Source: Daldinia sp. FL1419 (Eukaryota > Ascomycota > Sordariomycetes > Xylariales > Hypoxylaceae). From it: a stretch of DNA of 64,000 nt. The translations under genes and the position numbers were made by a program. This document shows positions 1 to 10,751 of this stretch, in pieces; the first letter of the stretch is position 1; each line of letters opens with the position of its first letter. Below the pieces are notes generated by a model. It saw nothing but the letters and a program-made list of their open reading frames with translations. It ran no database searches and was not told the DNA's origin. Where the stretch lies: NCBI GenBank assembly GCA_025201765.1, contig MU623447.1, positions 62,001 through 126,000 on the forward strand, in the 5' to 3' direction.

Positions 1-259
1 GGTTGACACATAATGCGAACCGACTTTTAGACTCCACGACTCGAAAAAAAAAAAACCCTTTCCAAAAGTGAAGCTCTGATAATATATTCCATGGTATCTA
101 ATTGCAAAGAAATCTACATTTTGCCAATATTACAACAGCCGGAGCCCGGTTTCGAGTGCTCACTGTCGATATACATTCCAGTAAATCCCACGGTCGTCCC
201 AGCCGTGTACTACTCGGGCCGGGCCCAGGATACATAACCTAACGTGAGCGGCGACAAGG

Positions 260-802
260 TCAATTCACCAGCTGCGGTGGAACTTGTGTACTGGGGTCGA
301 TCTTCTCGACAACTGCAGCGGTACCGTAAGCGCAGCACTGCGCAAAGCCGCCCATGTCGCCGGACTCGAAGCGGAGACATATGATGGCGTTTCCGCCCCG
401 CACCTTTGTTTCGGCTACGAGTCGGCTTATTGCGTCGTTTCTTGCCGAGTAGAGCTTGAGAGTCGTCAGCAATCGATCTTTCGTCATCGTCGTCGTCGTC
501 GTCGTCGTTATGATATATCCGGGGTTAGGAGACGGCGGGGAGGACGCGGGAGATGGAATACGTACCATGCTGGTGAACCAGCGCAGCTCGCCGCCCGCTA
601 TGCTCTTGATCACCATGCCCATGCTTGCGGCCCAGTTGCGCGAGCGCACTGTCAGGCCGTATACCGCGCCGAGGACTTGGACCACGCGGTACCCCGGCAC
701 GTCGAACATGGTCGTTGTGATGACGCCTTCGGTCTCGGTGAAGCAGTGCAGGTCGGAGAGCTGTGGGGGGACGTCGGCGGGGGGGCTGGCGTGGAAGTTC
801 AT
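260..802 (-). CDS. YbjQ/UPF0145 (DUF74) family protein
   Basis: Two exons (802-566 and 454-260) join in frame to give about 143 residues, starting at MNFHASPPAD. The segment TTTMFDVPGYRVVQVLGAVYG, followed by a central RNWAASMGM stretch and the C-terminal RGGNAIICLRFES, matches the small YbjQ/UPF0145 fold. That family consists of homo-oligomeric proteins best known from bacteria and proposed, without firm proof, to bind metals. The spliced length is close to the family norm with a short N-terminal extension. The 111-nt intron starts GTACGT, has a CTGAC branch-like site and ends CTCAAG. Its length is a multiple of three and it has no stop, so retention would also be translatable. No signal peptide is visible, so a cytosolic location is inferred. 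Function is unknown. The nearest gene, tyrosinase, lies 1.2 kb away. Confidence 0.75.
   Translation of the reverse strand: MNFHASPPADVPPQLSDLHCFTETEGVITTTMFDVPGYRVVQVLGAVYGLTVRSRNWAASMGMVIKSIAGGELRWFTSMVRIPSPASSPPSPNPGYIITTTTTTTMTKDRLLTTLKLYSARNDAISRLVAETKVRGGNAIICLRFESGDMGGFAQCCAYGTAAVVEKIDPSTQVPPQLVN
481..508. repeat. CGT trinucleotide microsatellite inside an intron
   Basis: Seven tandem CGT units plus flanking imperfect copies lie inside the intron of the YbjQ-like gene. If the intron were retained, the minus strand would encode a run of threonines. Confidence 0.85.
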
Positions 803-2020
803 TGCTTCTTTGTCTGAAGAGGATTGCGGTATGGCTGGAGGTCTTCGATATATAATCTAGTGGTTTCAAGTACGGTATTTTAGGCGGGCTCGGGAAGATT
901 GATTATTATGTCTTCGGGTATTCGAATATTTCCAAGTTCATCTCCAGAACAAACTACCTACCTACCTACAGAATTCCTACATCTTTTATATCGCAGCTCC
1001 CGGCCTTGTCATCTGTCGTCTTTCTCGACATAGACCAGATGTTGTCATGCACGAAAAGCCGCAGGTAGCTACGAGCTTCGTGATTGGTCAATTGGGTCTT
1101 GGGATTTACCCTTTCAGGGTCGCCGTATACGTCGTATTCTGGGTTGCGGGGCCAATTGCATTCCGGAGAGGTCTAGTCCCACTTCATGCGTGTTCCGCGG
1201 CTTGTTCTATACTGCTACCAAGACGCTAGTGCTGGTGTCAGGCTGGTCGGCGGTTTAGAGCATGGATGGCGTTTATATTGACAGCTAATATTGACACTGC
1301 AGTGATTTGAGTAATTATACCTACGATAATTACTTTTGCTGCGTGTTTCATGGCCATTCTCTGAAGTCATCTAAATAAACATGCCTTTGTTGCGCCTTTG
1401 ACAATTCTTCGTAAACCCCTTAAGCCCCGCTTGTGGCCGATCATGCCCGATACTAGCCGTGTAAGTCCTCGGGCTGGTAGATAATATATGTGGTAGAGTA
1501 CCTCGTGAAATAGTTTTTTAGCTATTAGTTACCTAGGTACTTCATAAAGAAGGTAGCATAGTTTGACTGAGAGCCCTTGAGACTGACCAGAAAAGAGTGT
1601 CAAGTTAAATGAATAGAACTATTACATATAATAATGAAATTCTTGTTGTAGCAAACGCATGCTCACTTCCTCGTTATCCTGGTAAATTCCCATTGTTATT
1701 TAGACTCGTCTCTGAAGCCCCCCCCTTTTTTTACTCGGTCCCAAAAGCTAACCTGCAAAGCAAGACCCAATGGCCTACCCCGTATACACATGGAGGTATC
1801 GACCCTTCGCTAAGCCCAGAAGCCTCCAGCTTTACCTCTAGTTGCGTGCTTAAGGTGGGCGTACCCATGGCCTCTTGATCGGTGGTTCGGATCAACCTTC
1901 CGATGGTAGACGGAGACCTGAACAAAGGGGTCATCGTCCGGAATTTGAACATCGTAACCGTGCTAATATTCGTGTTAGGGTTATATCTAACGACCACGAG
2001 TCTTATTGTGCGAGAGATCG
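803..2020. other. intergenic, no gene recognised
   Basis: The 5' flank of the YbjQ-like gene and the 3' flank of the tyrosinase gene. A TATATA on the minus strand near 846-853 could serve the YbjQ-like gene. ACCTAGGTAC at 1531-1540 is one copy of the dispersed CCTAGG palindrome. Short open frames here have no recognisable protein character. Confidence 0.5.
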
Positions 2021-4128
2021 TTAGGAGTAAAGAGAGGAAAACTTTTGTGTACGTACGACTTTAACCCTCCAGTGGAGGTTCTTCTCGAGATGATCCGACA
2101 CGTGGTCAGGGTCCGCGAGAGAAGGTAGACCGCGACCGTTAGTTGTCAAAGCAACATCCTGCGAGGAAGATATTCTGGGAAGTAATGCGCCAGTGATTGG
2201 TATCTGGGCTGTCGACTTGGTACCCTCAGTCGCTTTGGTTCTGCAGTTTCCGCATCCTGGTGTGTTCGCATTCTGGAAAGCCGGGTTCGTGAACGTGTAA
2301 ACGTAACCCACAAGGCTGGGGTGGGTGTATAGGGGTTCCTTATACTCCTTAAGTTCGTCCTCGTCACCGATGAAGAAGTATATGGTGTATGGGATGCCGT
2401 CCAAAGCGAATCTAGGAGGTGGTCAATAATCTACGAAACGCGACTTTTGTAGTTTCTTGTATTGAGTTGCATCTTACCTCTTGTATTCAACATTGACGAT
2501 GACGTCAGCAGGAGCTTTCTCTACCTCCGGAGAACTGTATAGCCTCTTGAGTTGATCTTGGATGTCATTTAGGTAGAGCTGCTTGTTGAATTCGCCATCT
2601 TGCTTATACTTGGGGAGCCAGGGCTGGAGCTCGGGGTACGAATAACCCCACTTTGTCCACTCCCTAATATCATCAGAATTGAAATATGTTCCTTCTGTGT
2701 CCTTGTGAAAAGGAGTAAGGGGGGTCTTCGGGGTGTCGATAGCGTTGTGCTCAATTGACCAAGTACCGTTGTCTTGCAGTTGCTCACTTGGACTTTCGAA
2801 CCAGTTTTCTTTATTATCTACATTCAGGGCCTGCCAAATAGCAAATTGACGGTCGACATTGCTGCAAGATTGTTTTAATCAGCATTAGATATCCGGGAGA
2901 ATGGGGATAGGGGCCTTACCAGTGATGCATGAAGAATATAGGGTCGAACGCAGCGACTGGGACCTCAGTCATATGCCCCATGTACTTATCCGTGCCACCT
3001 GTCCAGTTGTGAACGTTATTGTGGACGAACTCTAGATTCAGGTAAGACGCGGCCTCGTGGGTTTCACTGTACTTCGTCGTGGCAAACTGGGAGAATGAGG
3101 TGATGTATTGGGGCAGAAAGAGACGGTACGTCATCTCAGCGAGAGGTATATTCTCCCCATTATACCACTTATGGTCGTTGAGCGCGTCGGCCGCCATTTC
3201 GTTATCCACTGTTCCCTCAATCCACTCTACGGAGACATTTGACGACTCGGGTTCGTATGGGGCCCATCTGCTGGTGCCTTTGGATTTGGAGAACTAAGAT
3301 AGTGGTTAGATGGTTGGCGTTGAAGATGTGTGTTTAAAGGAAAGATTGCTTACCGGAATTGCAGTTTTCTCGCCATCTGGCCCCTGACTATCCACGTCTT
3401 TGACACCATAGGTACCCATTGCTACTCCCTCTGGCATAGTGAACTTGTACATAGGGTTGCCGACTCTGACCACAGTGATGCCGTCCTTCAAGTCGAGAAC
3501 TTCGATTTCGGGGGACTTTACGATCACTGGCACGTCGTAGACGACCGAGTCACCCCGCTTCTTCTTTTCTGCCCAATCCCAGTATGGTAGTCGGAAGGTG
3601 GAAGCCGCATCTTGCCAGACCTTTCGATCGCTTTCAGGGAGCATTGTAATTACTTCATTTTCCATAATCTCATGGAGAACTTGCTGCAATGAAGATTAGT
3701 TGGTATGAACCTTTAGGTCAGAATAAACGCTTCGGGTATACCTCAAAGAGGATCATATACGGTCGATGCCAGCAAGGGAATAGGAGACTGTCGTGGGTAC
3801 AGTAGCCCTCATTCGGGGTAACTGGTTTGGTATGCTCATCCCAAGGTTCGTACGGGAATCCATGAATACCTGAAGAACGTAGAAATTAGCCCTTTGGGCG
3901 CTGACAAAACGGCGACATAAGGGGATACTGCTAACCGGCTATCTGAAAATAGGAAAGCTTTTCTTTGGGATCCTTGTCCTCCAGAAAGCGTAGGGCCCAA
4001 ATGAAAAGGCTGTTTTGGAGTAGATGTTCTTTGGTCTGTCCTGGATACCAGCTATCAACCTCTAGGCGTAGGGGTACCGTGTCAGGAGTAACACCAGCCT
4101 TGATTCCTGTGATTGCGTATGTTTTCAT
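2021..4128 (-). CDS. tyrosinase (type 3 copper monophenol oxidase)
   Basis: Six exons (4128-3936, 3869-3742, 3683-3354, 3293-2920, 2861-2478, 2411-2021) sum to 600 codons, giving 599 aa. The CuA histidines are H67 (GIHG), H90 (YCTHDS, with Cys88 placed for the usual Cys-His thioether) and H99 (CWHRPY). CuB uses H308 and H312 (HNNVHNW) and the HHCNVDR motif near 340-345, where the cysteine codon is made across a splice junction. A C-terminal tyrosinase domain follows, with a CGNC pair at about 523-526. Fungal tyrosinases oxidise phenols to o-quinones in melanin formation, and the C-terminal domain usually masks the active site until removed. No N-terminal signal peptide is seen, so it is probably made in the cytosol. 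The start MKTYAITGI fits the family; an upstream ATG at 4203 lies only about 40 nt from the TATA box and would leave almost no leader. Confidence 0.93.
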
Positions 4129-4235
4129 TTTGTTATAAGTTAAAAGGATAGAAAGAGTACCTGGATAAATATGCTGGGGAGTTATTAGCCTTGGAAAATC
4201 CACGCAGGAACCGTGGTTAAAGGGTTGTTGGGTCT

Positions 4236-4246
4236 CTTTATATATT
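4236..4246 (-). promoter_or_regulatory. TATA box of the tyrosinase gene
   Basis: TATATAAAG on the minus strand, about 110 nt upstream of the preferred ATG at 4128. This spacing suggests transcription starts near 4210 and supports the downstream start codon. Confidence 0.5.
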
Positions 4247-5454
4247 GGCAGGTGTTCATTAACAGATTATGCTGTGAGAGTTGAGCTCCTAGCTTTATAG
4301 CCTACATTGGAGACAAGGGTAAGTGGGAGGGTTGTTCATATGCTCTCTCTACGACTACTTAACAGCGGTATATGTTGCGAAGTAGTACAAGCCTTCTCTT
4401 AATATGACATATCAATGCCCCTCCCCCAACCGTGGCTGGCTAGTATGCAGCCGTATTTTGTCCTGCCCCCTTTTAATACGTAAAAGCTATCCAAGCTAGT
4501 GGCGCGAAATCCACATTCCGTTGAATTCTTGGTGGTTAATCAACTGTATGAAGACACGTAGAGATCTTATTATGCCGGAGGCTGACTTCGCATTCAATCA
4601 ATAAAGCTGAAAGAGGTGTGGTAACACAAGTCAACGGAGGTGAGGCGTAGGTTGGTATATCATAGAGCTGGCCTTCCACCAATCACGAGCGTAATAGAAA
4701 ATCCTTCCGGACGCATGGCGCCTCAATAGATGCCAGCCTTTCGTGCCTTATAAGCCAAAGTACGACGGGTGACCAAGCCAGTGTCGTAGTTTATTAGCTA
4801 GTGATGATACTCAGCCCTAAGAACTCTTACTCAGATTCTCTGGATCACCTGGTATGCTAGTAATGTGCTCTGATTGGTGGCAACGTTCGTAAATGCAATG
4901 CATACGACGTTTGAATTCGATGCTAAAGGAGTGAGATCGTAATTTATGCCTTAATTACGTCTAGAACTAAGTTATATAGATGTTGTTGTTTCTGTGACTT
5001 AGAGGAAAATCCTTTTGCTTCTGATTCCATTCATATAAGCTACTCACCGTTCCCCCTTTTTTATTTTTTATTCTTTTTGGAATTCTTCTTTGCACCTACT
5101 AGGTAAACGGCCACACTAAGGACAAGGTACCTATTATTGGTCACATAGAGGTGCCAAAGAGATATGTTTAATGGTATGGATTAGGATTAGGAGTATGAGT
5201 AGGTCTACTCTAAGTATAAGAGAACGATAGTCTCAGTTAAACATACAAATGGCCGAGTTATTATATATATGAGCCACATGGTGTGGTAGGTAAGGTTTTC
5301 CTGCAAAACTAAACGATACTTGCAGCGAAAAAGAAAAAGAAAAAGCATTGGAACAATCTGCTAGTTTCAATTCAAAGACGAATTAGAACGCGCTCTATAC
5401 GATTTCCCGCATATCCAGTACCCGGCTACCCATAAAACCCCTAGATAGGTGATT
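4247..5454. other. intergenic between tyrosinase and membrane protein gene
   Basis: Distal tyrosinase upstream DNA and the 3' flank of the rhodopsin-domain gene. T-rich and A-rich runs (5055-5085, 5326-5345) are visible. No coding signal was recognised. Confidence 0.5.
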
Positions 5455-6811
5455 TTAGAGGCTGGTTTCCGTCTTATTAGTAGCCGTAGCCGGGATTCCG
5501 TAGCTCTCCAAATTGGCCATCTTGCCTGGCGTCCGGGATATACTTATGTCATTGACCTTCCAAATTTCTAGGCCTTCTTCGTTTTGAGTGTTATCTATCG
5601 AGCTTGGTGCCTTGGAGGAACTCTTGGACTTGATCGACCTTATGGAACTGACTAGAGTCAAAACAGCCTCGGTAGGCAGAATACGCGCAAGGGCAATACG
5701 GATCGTAGGACCCGATGCGGCCACAATACCGACATTTACTTCAACTAAGTTCCAAATTGAAACTGCGGTGAGTATAACTGCACAATTTATCAGCCTCAGG
5801 TAACTCAAGGGGTACTGGGCGATCTTACGAATCCTGTCCTCGTGACCGCGACTCAAAGTTGCGATGATATATATATACGCTTTGAGAATAGACGCACAAA
5901 CGGAGCTTCTTTATTAGCCTAGGGGGTATAAAAAGGGCGATAAAGTGTAATACATAGGTAACTTACAGAGTTCCGATCATGAACGTCAACAGTGCCAGAA
6001 GCTTTTTCTGGGTACTTATTTGCAATCTGCAAATCAGTGGAATCGGGATCACAAGAGTGATGAAGTCCGTCGCTATATCGCTTCCTACCATACCGTAGCT
6101 GAGGCTATGCGATCTTCCACAATATTCACGAGCTCCCCCCTGGAGGAACTGGGCCTCTACATGTGATCCGCACTTAAAGATCAAGCCAATAACGAAGCAA
6201 ATGGTCCATAACAGAATAATTGTTATCCAAAGAATAAGGAAGCGTCGGAATTTAGCCTTGGCAAAAAGATGCCAGTAGAAAAAGCAAACGGAAAGTTTAA
6301 CAAGGCCAGCGCCGGCAGCACCTAGGATGAGGCACGTGGACTCAATCTTCTAATCATTAGTACACATGATAATGACAGAGGGAAGTAAGAAGTAAATAGT
6401 CAAATAAATAGAGAAGGCAGTTTCTTACCCATTTTGCATTCTCTCGCCGTTCTGCATCAGATGCTGAGGTCTCCGCCGAGTGCCCTAACGGATATCCAAG
6501 CGCATGAATCGCGACGCCTAGTCCTAATCAGTGTCGGGAGTCGTGGGTCTAGAGATGGTAATTGACAGGTAGAAAATGAGCGAAAGAATCAATACGAGAG
6601 ATGAGAAGATACCGTATATCTCGAGAACTGCTAATGCGATCCCAAAAACGAGCGCCGCGAGAATCAACCAGTCGCTTATCAGGATAGGATGCCCTCTCCA
6701 TTTTTTGGCGTGAAATCGTAAACCGACAACAAACGTAGACGCAACTGCTAGGATAACAGATCCGGCAATTAGCCCACCTGGGTTGTTGTAGTGAGCTATC
6801 CCAATGCCCAT
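5455..6811 (-). CDS. rhodopsin-domain (SAT4-type) integral membrane protein
   Basis: Four exons (6811-6613, 6523-6429, 6349-5967, 5905-5455) close in frame to 375 aa. The N-terminus GLIAGSVILAVASTF and later hydrophobic segments give a seven-helix pattern. Family hallmarks are RGHPILISDWLILAAL after the second helix start, GLVKLSVCFFYWHLF in the middle, and DFITLVIPIPLICRLQ, matching the usual D-x(7)-P-x-P-x-x-x-L motif. The C-terminal tail is hydrophilic, with a Ser/Lys-rich stretch near SSIRSIKSKSSSK. The family is a large, fungus-expanded group related to PTH11-like receptors but without the CFEM domain seen in some members. Ligand and role are unknown. It is unlinked to the tyrosinase by any visible regulatory feature. 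Confidence 0.88.
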
Positions 6812-9800
6812 GGTGTATGAGAGAATGGTGTAAGCTCAAGTCGCAGCTTTACACCGAATCGGACCAAAATTCTAAGAAAGGAAGGAATGAAACATTGCTA
6901 TGGAAGTTATTGTATACTTAGAAGGATCGAATTTATCAACTTCGGTCTAAAAACATCTACCATGACTGCCATGTTAGACTTGAGTTCCCGTTTGCTTCGA
7001 GCGGCTACCCACATTATCAGTGGGTTAACTTATTAGTCCCTTGCTTGAGATCACGAGATTGCCAAACTTGATCTACAATCAGTATGCATGCTCAGAGTTA
7101 GGTTTCCCGAGGAATAAGCAAAAACGCGGTACTATTGTGTGTAATAGAAGCTTAGGACTCGTTAGGTCTACAATAGTAAGAAGAATCGGTACCAATTAGA
7201 AATTTTTACAATAATCTTCCCTATCCCTCATTTGTTACCATATTCTATTACAGAGATTCTATCGCGCTCCTAGTTTCTTTTTAGCGGATGGTATCGATAT
7301 ATTCATTTCATTGACACCGCCTCTTACACCCTAACCTCCGCTATCTTTCACAGAGAGCTAGGTAAAGATATTGTTTCTCCAAAAGTCTACATCACCCGCC
7401 GAGGAAACTTGCATGCAGCCCATTTCCGGACTCAAGCTACACAGTTGTGTAACTCTCCTTGCGTTCGAAACGAGAACACGCTCTCGAGGATCCACCGATT
7501 AGAGTTGCAAGGAGTTCGAGTTCTAGATGTCGATCTTTAGTCTCTAGAAAAGATGCCAACTATGATTTCAAGTATTTATTGTCGTAATAGGTAGAACTAC
7601 CCGTATGAGGAAAGCAGATCAAGGGAGCAGCCGCCGATCTTGACGATTTCTTATCCAAATATAAGACGCGTCTCTCGGGAAGCACAGCATCCGCTTCCGC
7701 GGGCCGCACCCCAGGTACGTCCTATGGTTCCCCAGGGGCTTTGAATGAAACTTTTTAATACAGCCTAGGTAATTCAAATAATAAAAACCAATACAAGACA
7801 AAGCGTATTCGTTTCCTTCGGGCCATCTAGACACTTCGTACTTAGAAGGTTACCTATCCACCTAGGTGGTTAGAAGCTCGCAAATAAAATACCACTTTTG
7901 CGAAATATAAAAAATGGCGGACAGATATGGCCGAATATGGGACCGCTTTCGACCGTCGTAGTCCCCGTATACTTTCTTCGGATTCATAAATATCATCACG
8001 GAAGAAAATAACGTTACATTCTCCATTAGATGGTAAATAAGTGAGGATTCGACTATACCACATGCCTTCCCCGCCTACGATATCTGCAGTGGACCCGACA
8101 GTTGTGCCACGATCAATCTCCATCCAATCGAAAAGCATTGAGTTGCCGACCCTGTCACGAGGCGGACCAAGAAGCAAGGAACTCCATCTACCTATGTGCC
8201 ACGAACCCCCTACATATAGAACAGGTCCTTTATTCTTATATGTAGTACAACTTAAAAACCGGCTAGGGTTGAAGCTTCGAGACGAACGGGTCTAGAAAAC
8301 GCTTCATGATGTTGAGGGTTGAGTACACATCTCGTAGAATTCTTGATAACAACGAATGAGCAAATAAATAAAAGAACTACGCGAGGATAGTATCAAATTC
8401 TACCTATACCTCAAGTCGTGAGGCTAATACTTTCAATGCAAAGTAAGCTGATTTACGTAACTACCTAGGTAGGTACCTAATGTTCGCTTATCTCCTGACA
8501 GTAAGATACTAATGAACGCGGCTTGAGACAGGTTAAAGGGGGTTATAAAAACTATCCGCATATCCTAAGAATTCTCAATGAAATAGATCAACAGAGCAGA
8601 TATTCTGAACTGCACAGAAACACCTAGGAGGCACCTAGGTTCCCAGTCAGGTCTTCTTTCAATAACAAGTACTTATCTAGCTTTCATACAAGTATTTTCG
8701 AGGAGGCACCCCTGAAACGGGCTTGCACGTTTCCTAGATACACGCATGCTTACCTACTAGGTACCTAGGTAATCTTCGTATGCCTTAGCTCAACACGGGT
8801 TTTGGGATATAAAGCTAGTGGCACTGTAGTTATATGTTTGATATAGGCGTTCTATTCATCCCCTGATATATTTTAGTTGGTCATCCACCCGTTATCAGGG
8901 ACGTTGGTGATGTCAACCCTCATGGCCCCTTTGATGACATAGGTACAGAACAGAGGTCACAAAAGTGGGCTTTCGTTTTCTTCTCACTCCAGTCTTTTCG
9001 GAAGGAACGCGATATACCAAACGGCGTTTAAAGCTTATGTAGTATTCATATAGTCCTGAGAATAGTAGTGACGCGACTGATTGGACTCCAGAATACCCGT
9101 GTTATTGGTTATAATCAAGCAACTCAAGATTACAATGTCAATGCATCAAACGTTCTTATGAATGACCTCAGATTGAATAGACACCGCAGGGTTGTTTAGG
9201 TTACTCATACGTATCTTCTGGTTACCAGTTTACTATAGAACAAAGGATTTATTCTATATATACCTAGATAGGTTTCTCGCTTCTTGGTCCGCCTCGTGAC
9301 AGAAACGTGTCTTTACATCTCCAGGTCTTTGAGACCTAAACACTAGCATGCATTCTGTGACCGATCAGACCCTGAATTATATATTTCCACGATCTCCTCA
9401 ACTTCGTCGTCTTTCAATCAGCAGCCCAACCTACATGGGGCTTATCTAGATAATCCCTACCCTAAGGACAACCATTAGTCCTCATCTTGGGAATCTGCAC
9501 ATTATCTCATTGTGAGTTAGCAGACTGGGAAATACTCCCCTCGGATCCCTCTGAGGGATCGGAAGACTAAGAATGTGGTGCTATAAAGGCCATGATGTCC
9601 TAACAGTTAGTTGTTCGTGGTTGGGGTGTTAGTCATATACGTATCCCGTCGTGTTGGTGGGATGGGAAGTGATTCTTCGATACGTGTATGTGAACATAAA
9701 CCACCATTCGCCTGGATATTCTTTCATTAAGGAGGTAAAAAATATACTATAATCTATAACATTGTCAGGTCCCTTGGCCATGGATTTTTTGCTTATTCCG

Positions 9801-10132
9801 CTACCAACTTTGTATTGTCTAATAAGTAAATCATGGGTAAGTAAGGCGTGATTCCTGTACTCCGGTGGATATTGTATTACCAGTGGACATGCTATATTTC
9901 TTATTTGGACCGATGTTGGAACCTTGCGCCAGCTGTTAATCGCTACCTCATGACGTGTGGATATGGAGATTGAATTGCCCATATGTGTGTATTGATAGCT
10001 TTCTAGTTAGCTTAAAGGAGAACATGATTACGATAATCCATTCATCTTTACAACTCATTGTGCTGCGCAGTATGACTTATTGGGATAATTCACCGGGTTA
10101 TGAATTCGGATCTCCAAGATAACCTTCGTGCG
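6812..10132. other. 3.3-kb gene-poor region with CCTAGG palindromes
   Basis: No gene was recognised. CCTAGG-centred palindromes cluster here: 7764-7770, a perfect 12-bp CCACCTAGGTGG at 7858-7869, 8461-8480, 8621-8643 and 8758-8772. An open frame of 117 codons on the minus strand (9629-9982) has no family resemblance and is not called as a gene. Confidence 0.5.
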
Positions 10133-10134
10133 TT

Positions 10135-10142
10135 TATAAAAG
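10135..10142 (+). promoter_or_regulatory. TATA box of the Ser-rich hypothetical gene
   Basis: TATAAAAG, 106 nt upstream of the ATG at 10248. It is followed by a pyrimidine-rich and CTAACCTAAA-type leader. Confidence 0.4.
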
Positions 10143-10247
10143 CTCTCCCAGTGTTTTCATACCGATCCTCGAAACCTAACCTAAATTAAAACGCACAACT
10201 AGTGCCATCTAAACGCATCCATAAAACATCAATAGTTCAGACGGACG

Positions 10248-10751
10248 ATGGCCAAATCAAGATCTCCGAGTTCATCGAGCAGTAGCTCTTCTTCTAGTAG
10301 CAATTCGTCCAGGTCCAGCAAATCTCACGCGACACAAGCAGCAAGCGAGGGGAAACGCAAGGACGCACACAAATATTCGGTTTCTAGTTTCGCGGCGCAT
10401 CTACCATCCCTATGGAACCACGTGCGACGCGACTCATCGTTTGGGCCTAGCACCAGCGTAGAGGACAACGAAGCGATCGAGCAAAGCAGTACTGCTCCTC
10501 ATGCACCCCTATTGCAGAGCATTCGACATTCCATCGAGAGCGTGAAGAAGCTTCGGACTTCCGTGTCTTCCAGTTCGGAACCCCTATTGCGGCACGATAC
10601 GAATAGGGAAGAAACGCACCGTGGTTATTCGTCGTTCCTGTCGCGGACCGATGAGGAACAGCCGCCGAAGACGCGTGGGTGCGGTTTGCAGAACTGCTGG
10701 AGCGCTCTTCTGCTCTACTTACTTTGCCGAAATGCGACACGCCGTAACTGA
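10248..10751 (+). CDS. Ser-rich hypothetical protein
   Basis: Single-exon frame of 167 aa. It opens with a run of about eleven serines after MAKSRSP, continues Ser/Lys/Arg-rich, and ends with a short hydrophobic Cys/Leu segment (CWSALLLYLLCR) before a basic tail. A TATA-like box at 10135 supports transcription. I do not recognise any domain. The mid-part SIRHSIESVKKLRTS could be an amphipathic helix. The hydrophobic end might be a tail anchor, which is inference. Codon use looks like the neighbouring genes. Confidence 0.5.
   Translation: MAKSRSPSSSSSSSSSSSNSSRSSKSHATQAASEGKRKDAHKYSVSSFAAHLPSLWNHVRRDSSFGPSTSVEDNEAIEQSSTAPHAPLLQSIRHSIESVKKLRTSVSSSSEPLLRHDTNREETHRGYSSFLSRTDEEQPPKTRGCGLQNCWSALLLYLLCRNATRRN

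Noticed and set aside
456..869. Overlapping frames on both strands over the YbjQ-like gene
   Set aside because: They are shadows of the real gene; the arginine- and valine-rich runs come from the CGT microsatellite read in other frames.
9629..9982. 117-codon minus-strand frame starting MGNSISIST
   Set aside because: No domain, no promoter or splice signal, and it lies in AT-rich gene-poor DNA. Could be real but cannot be supported.
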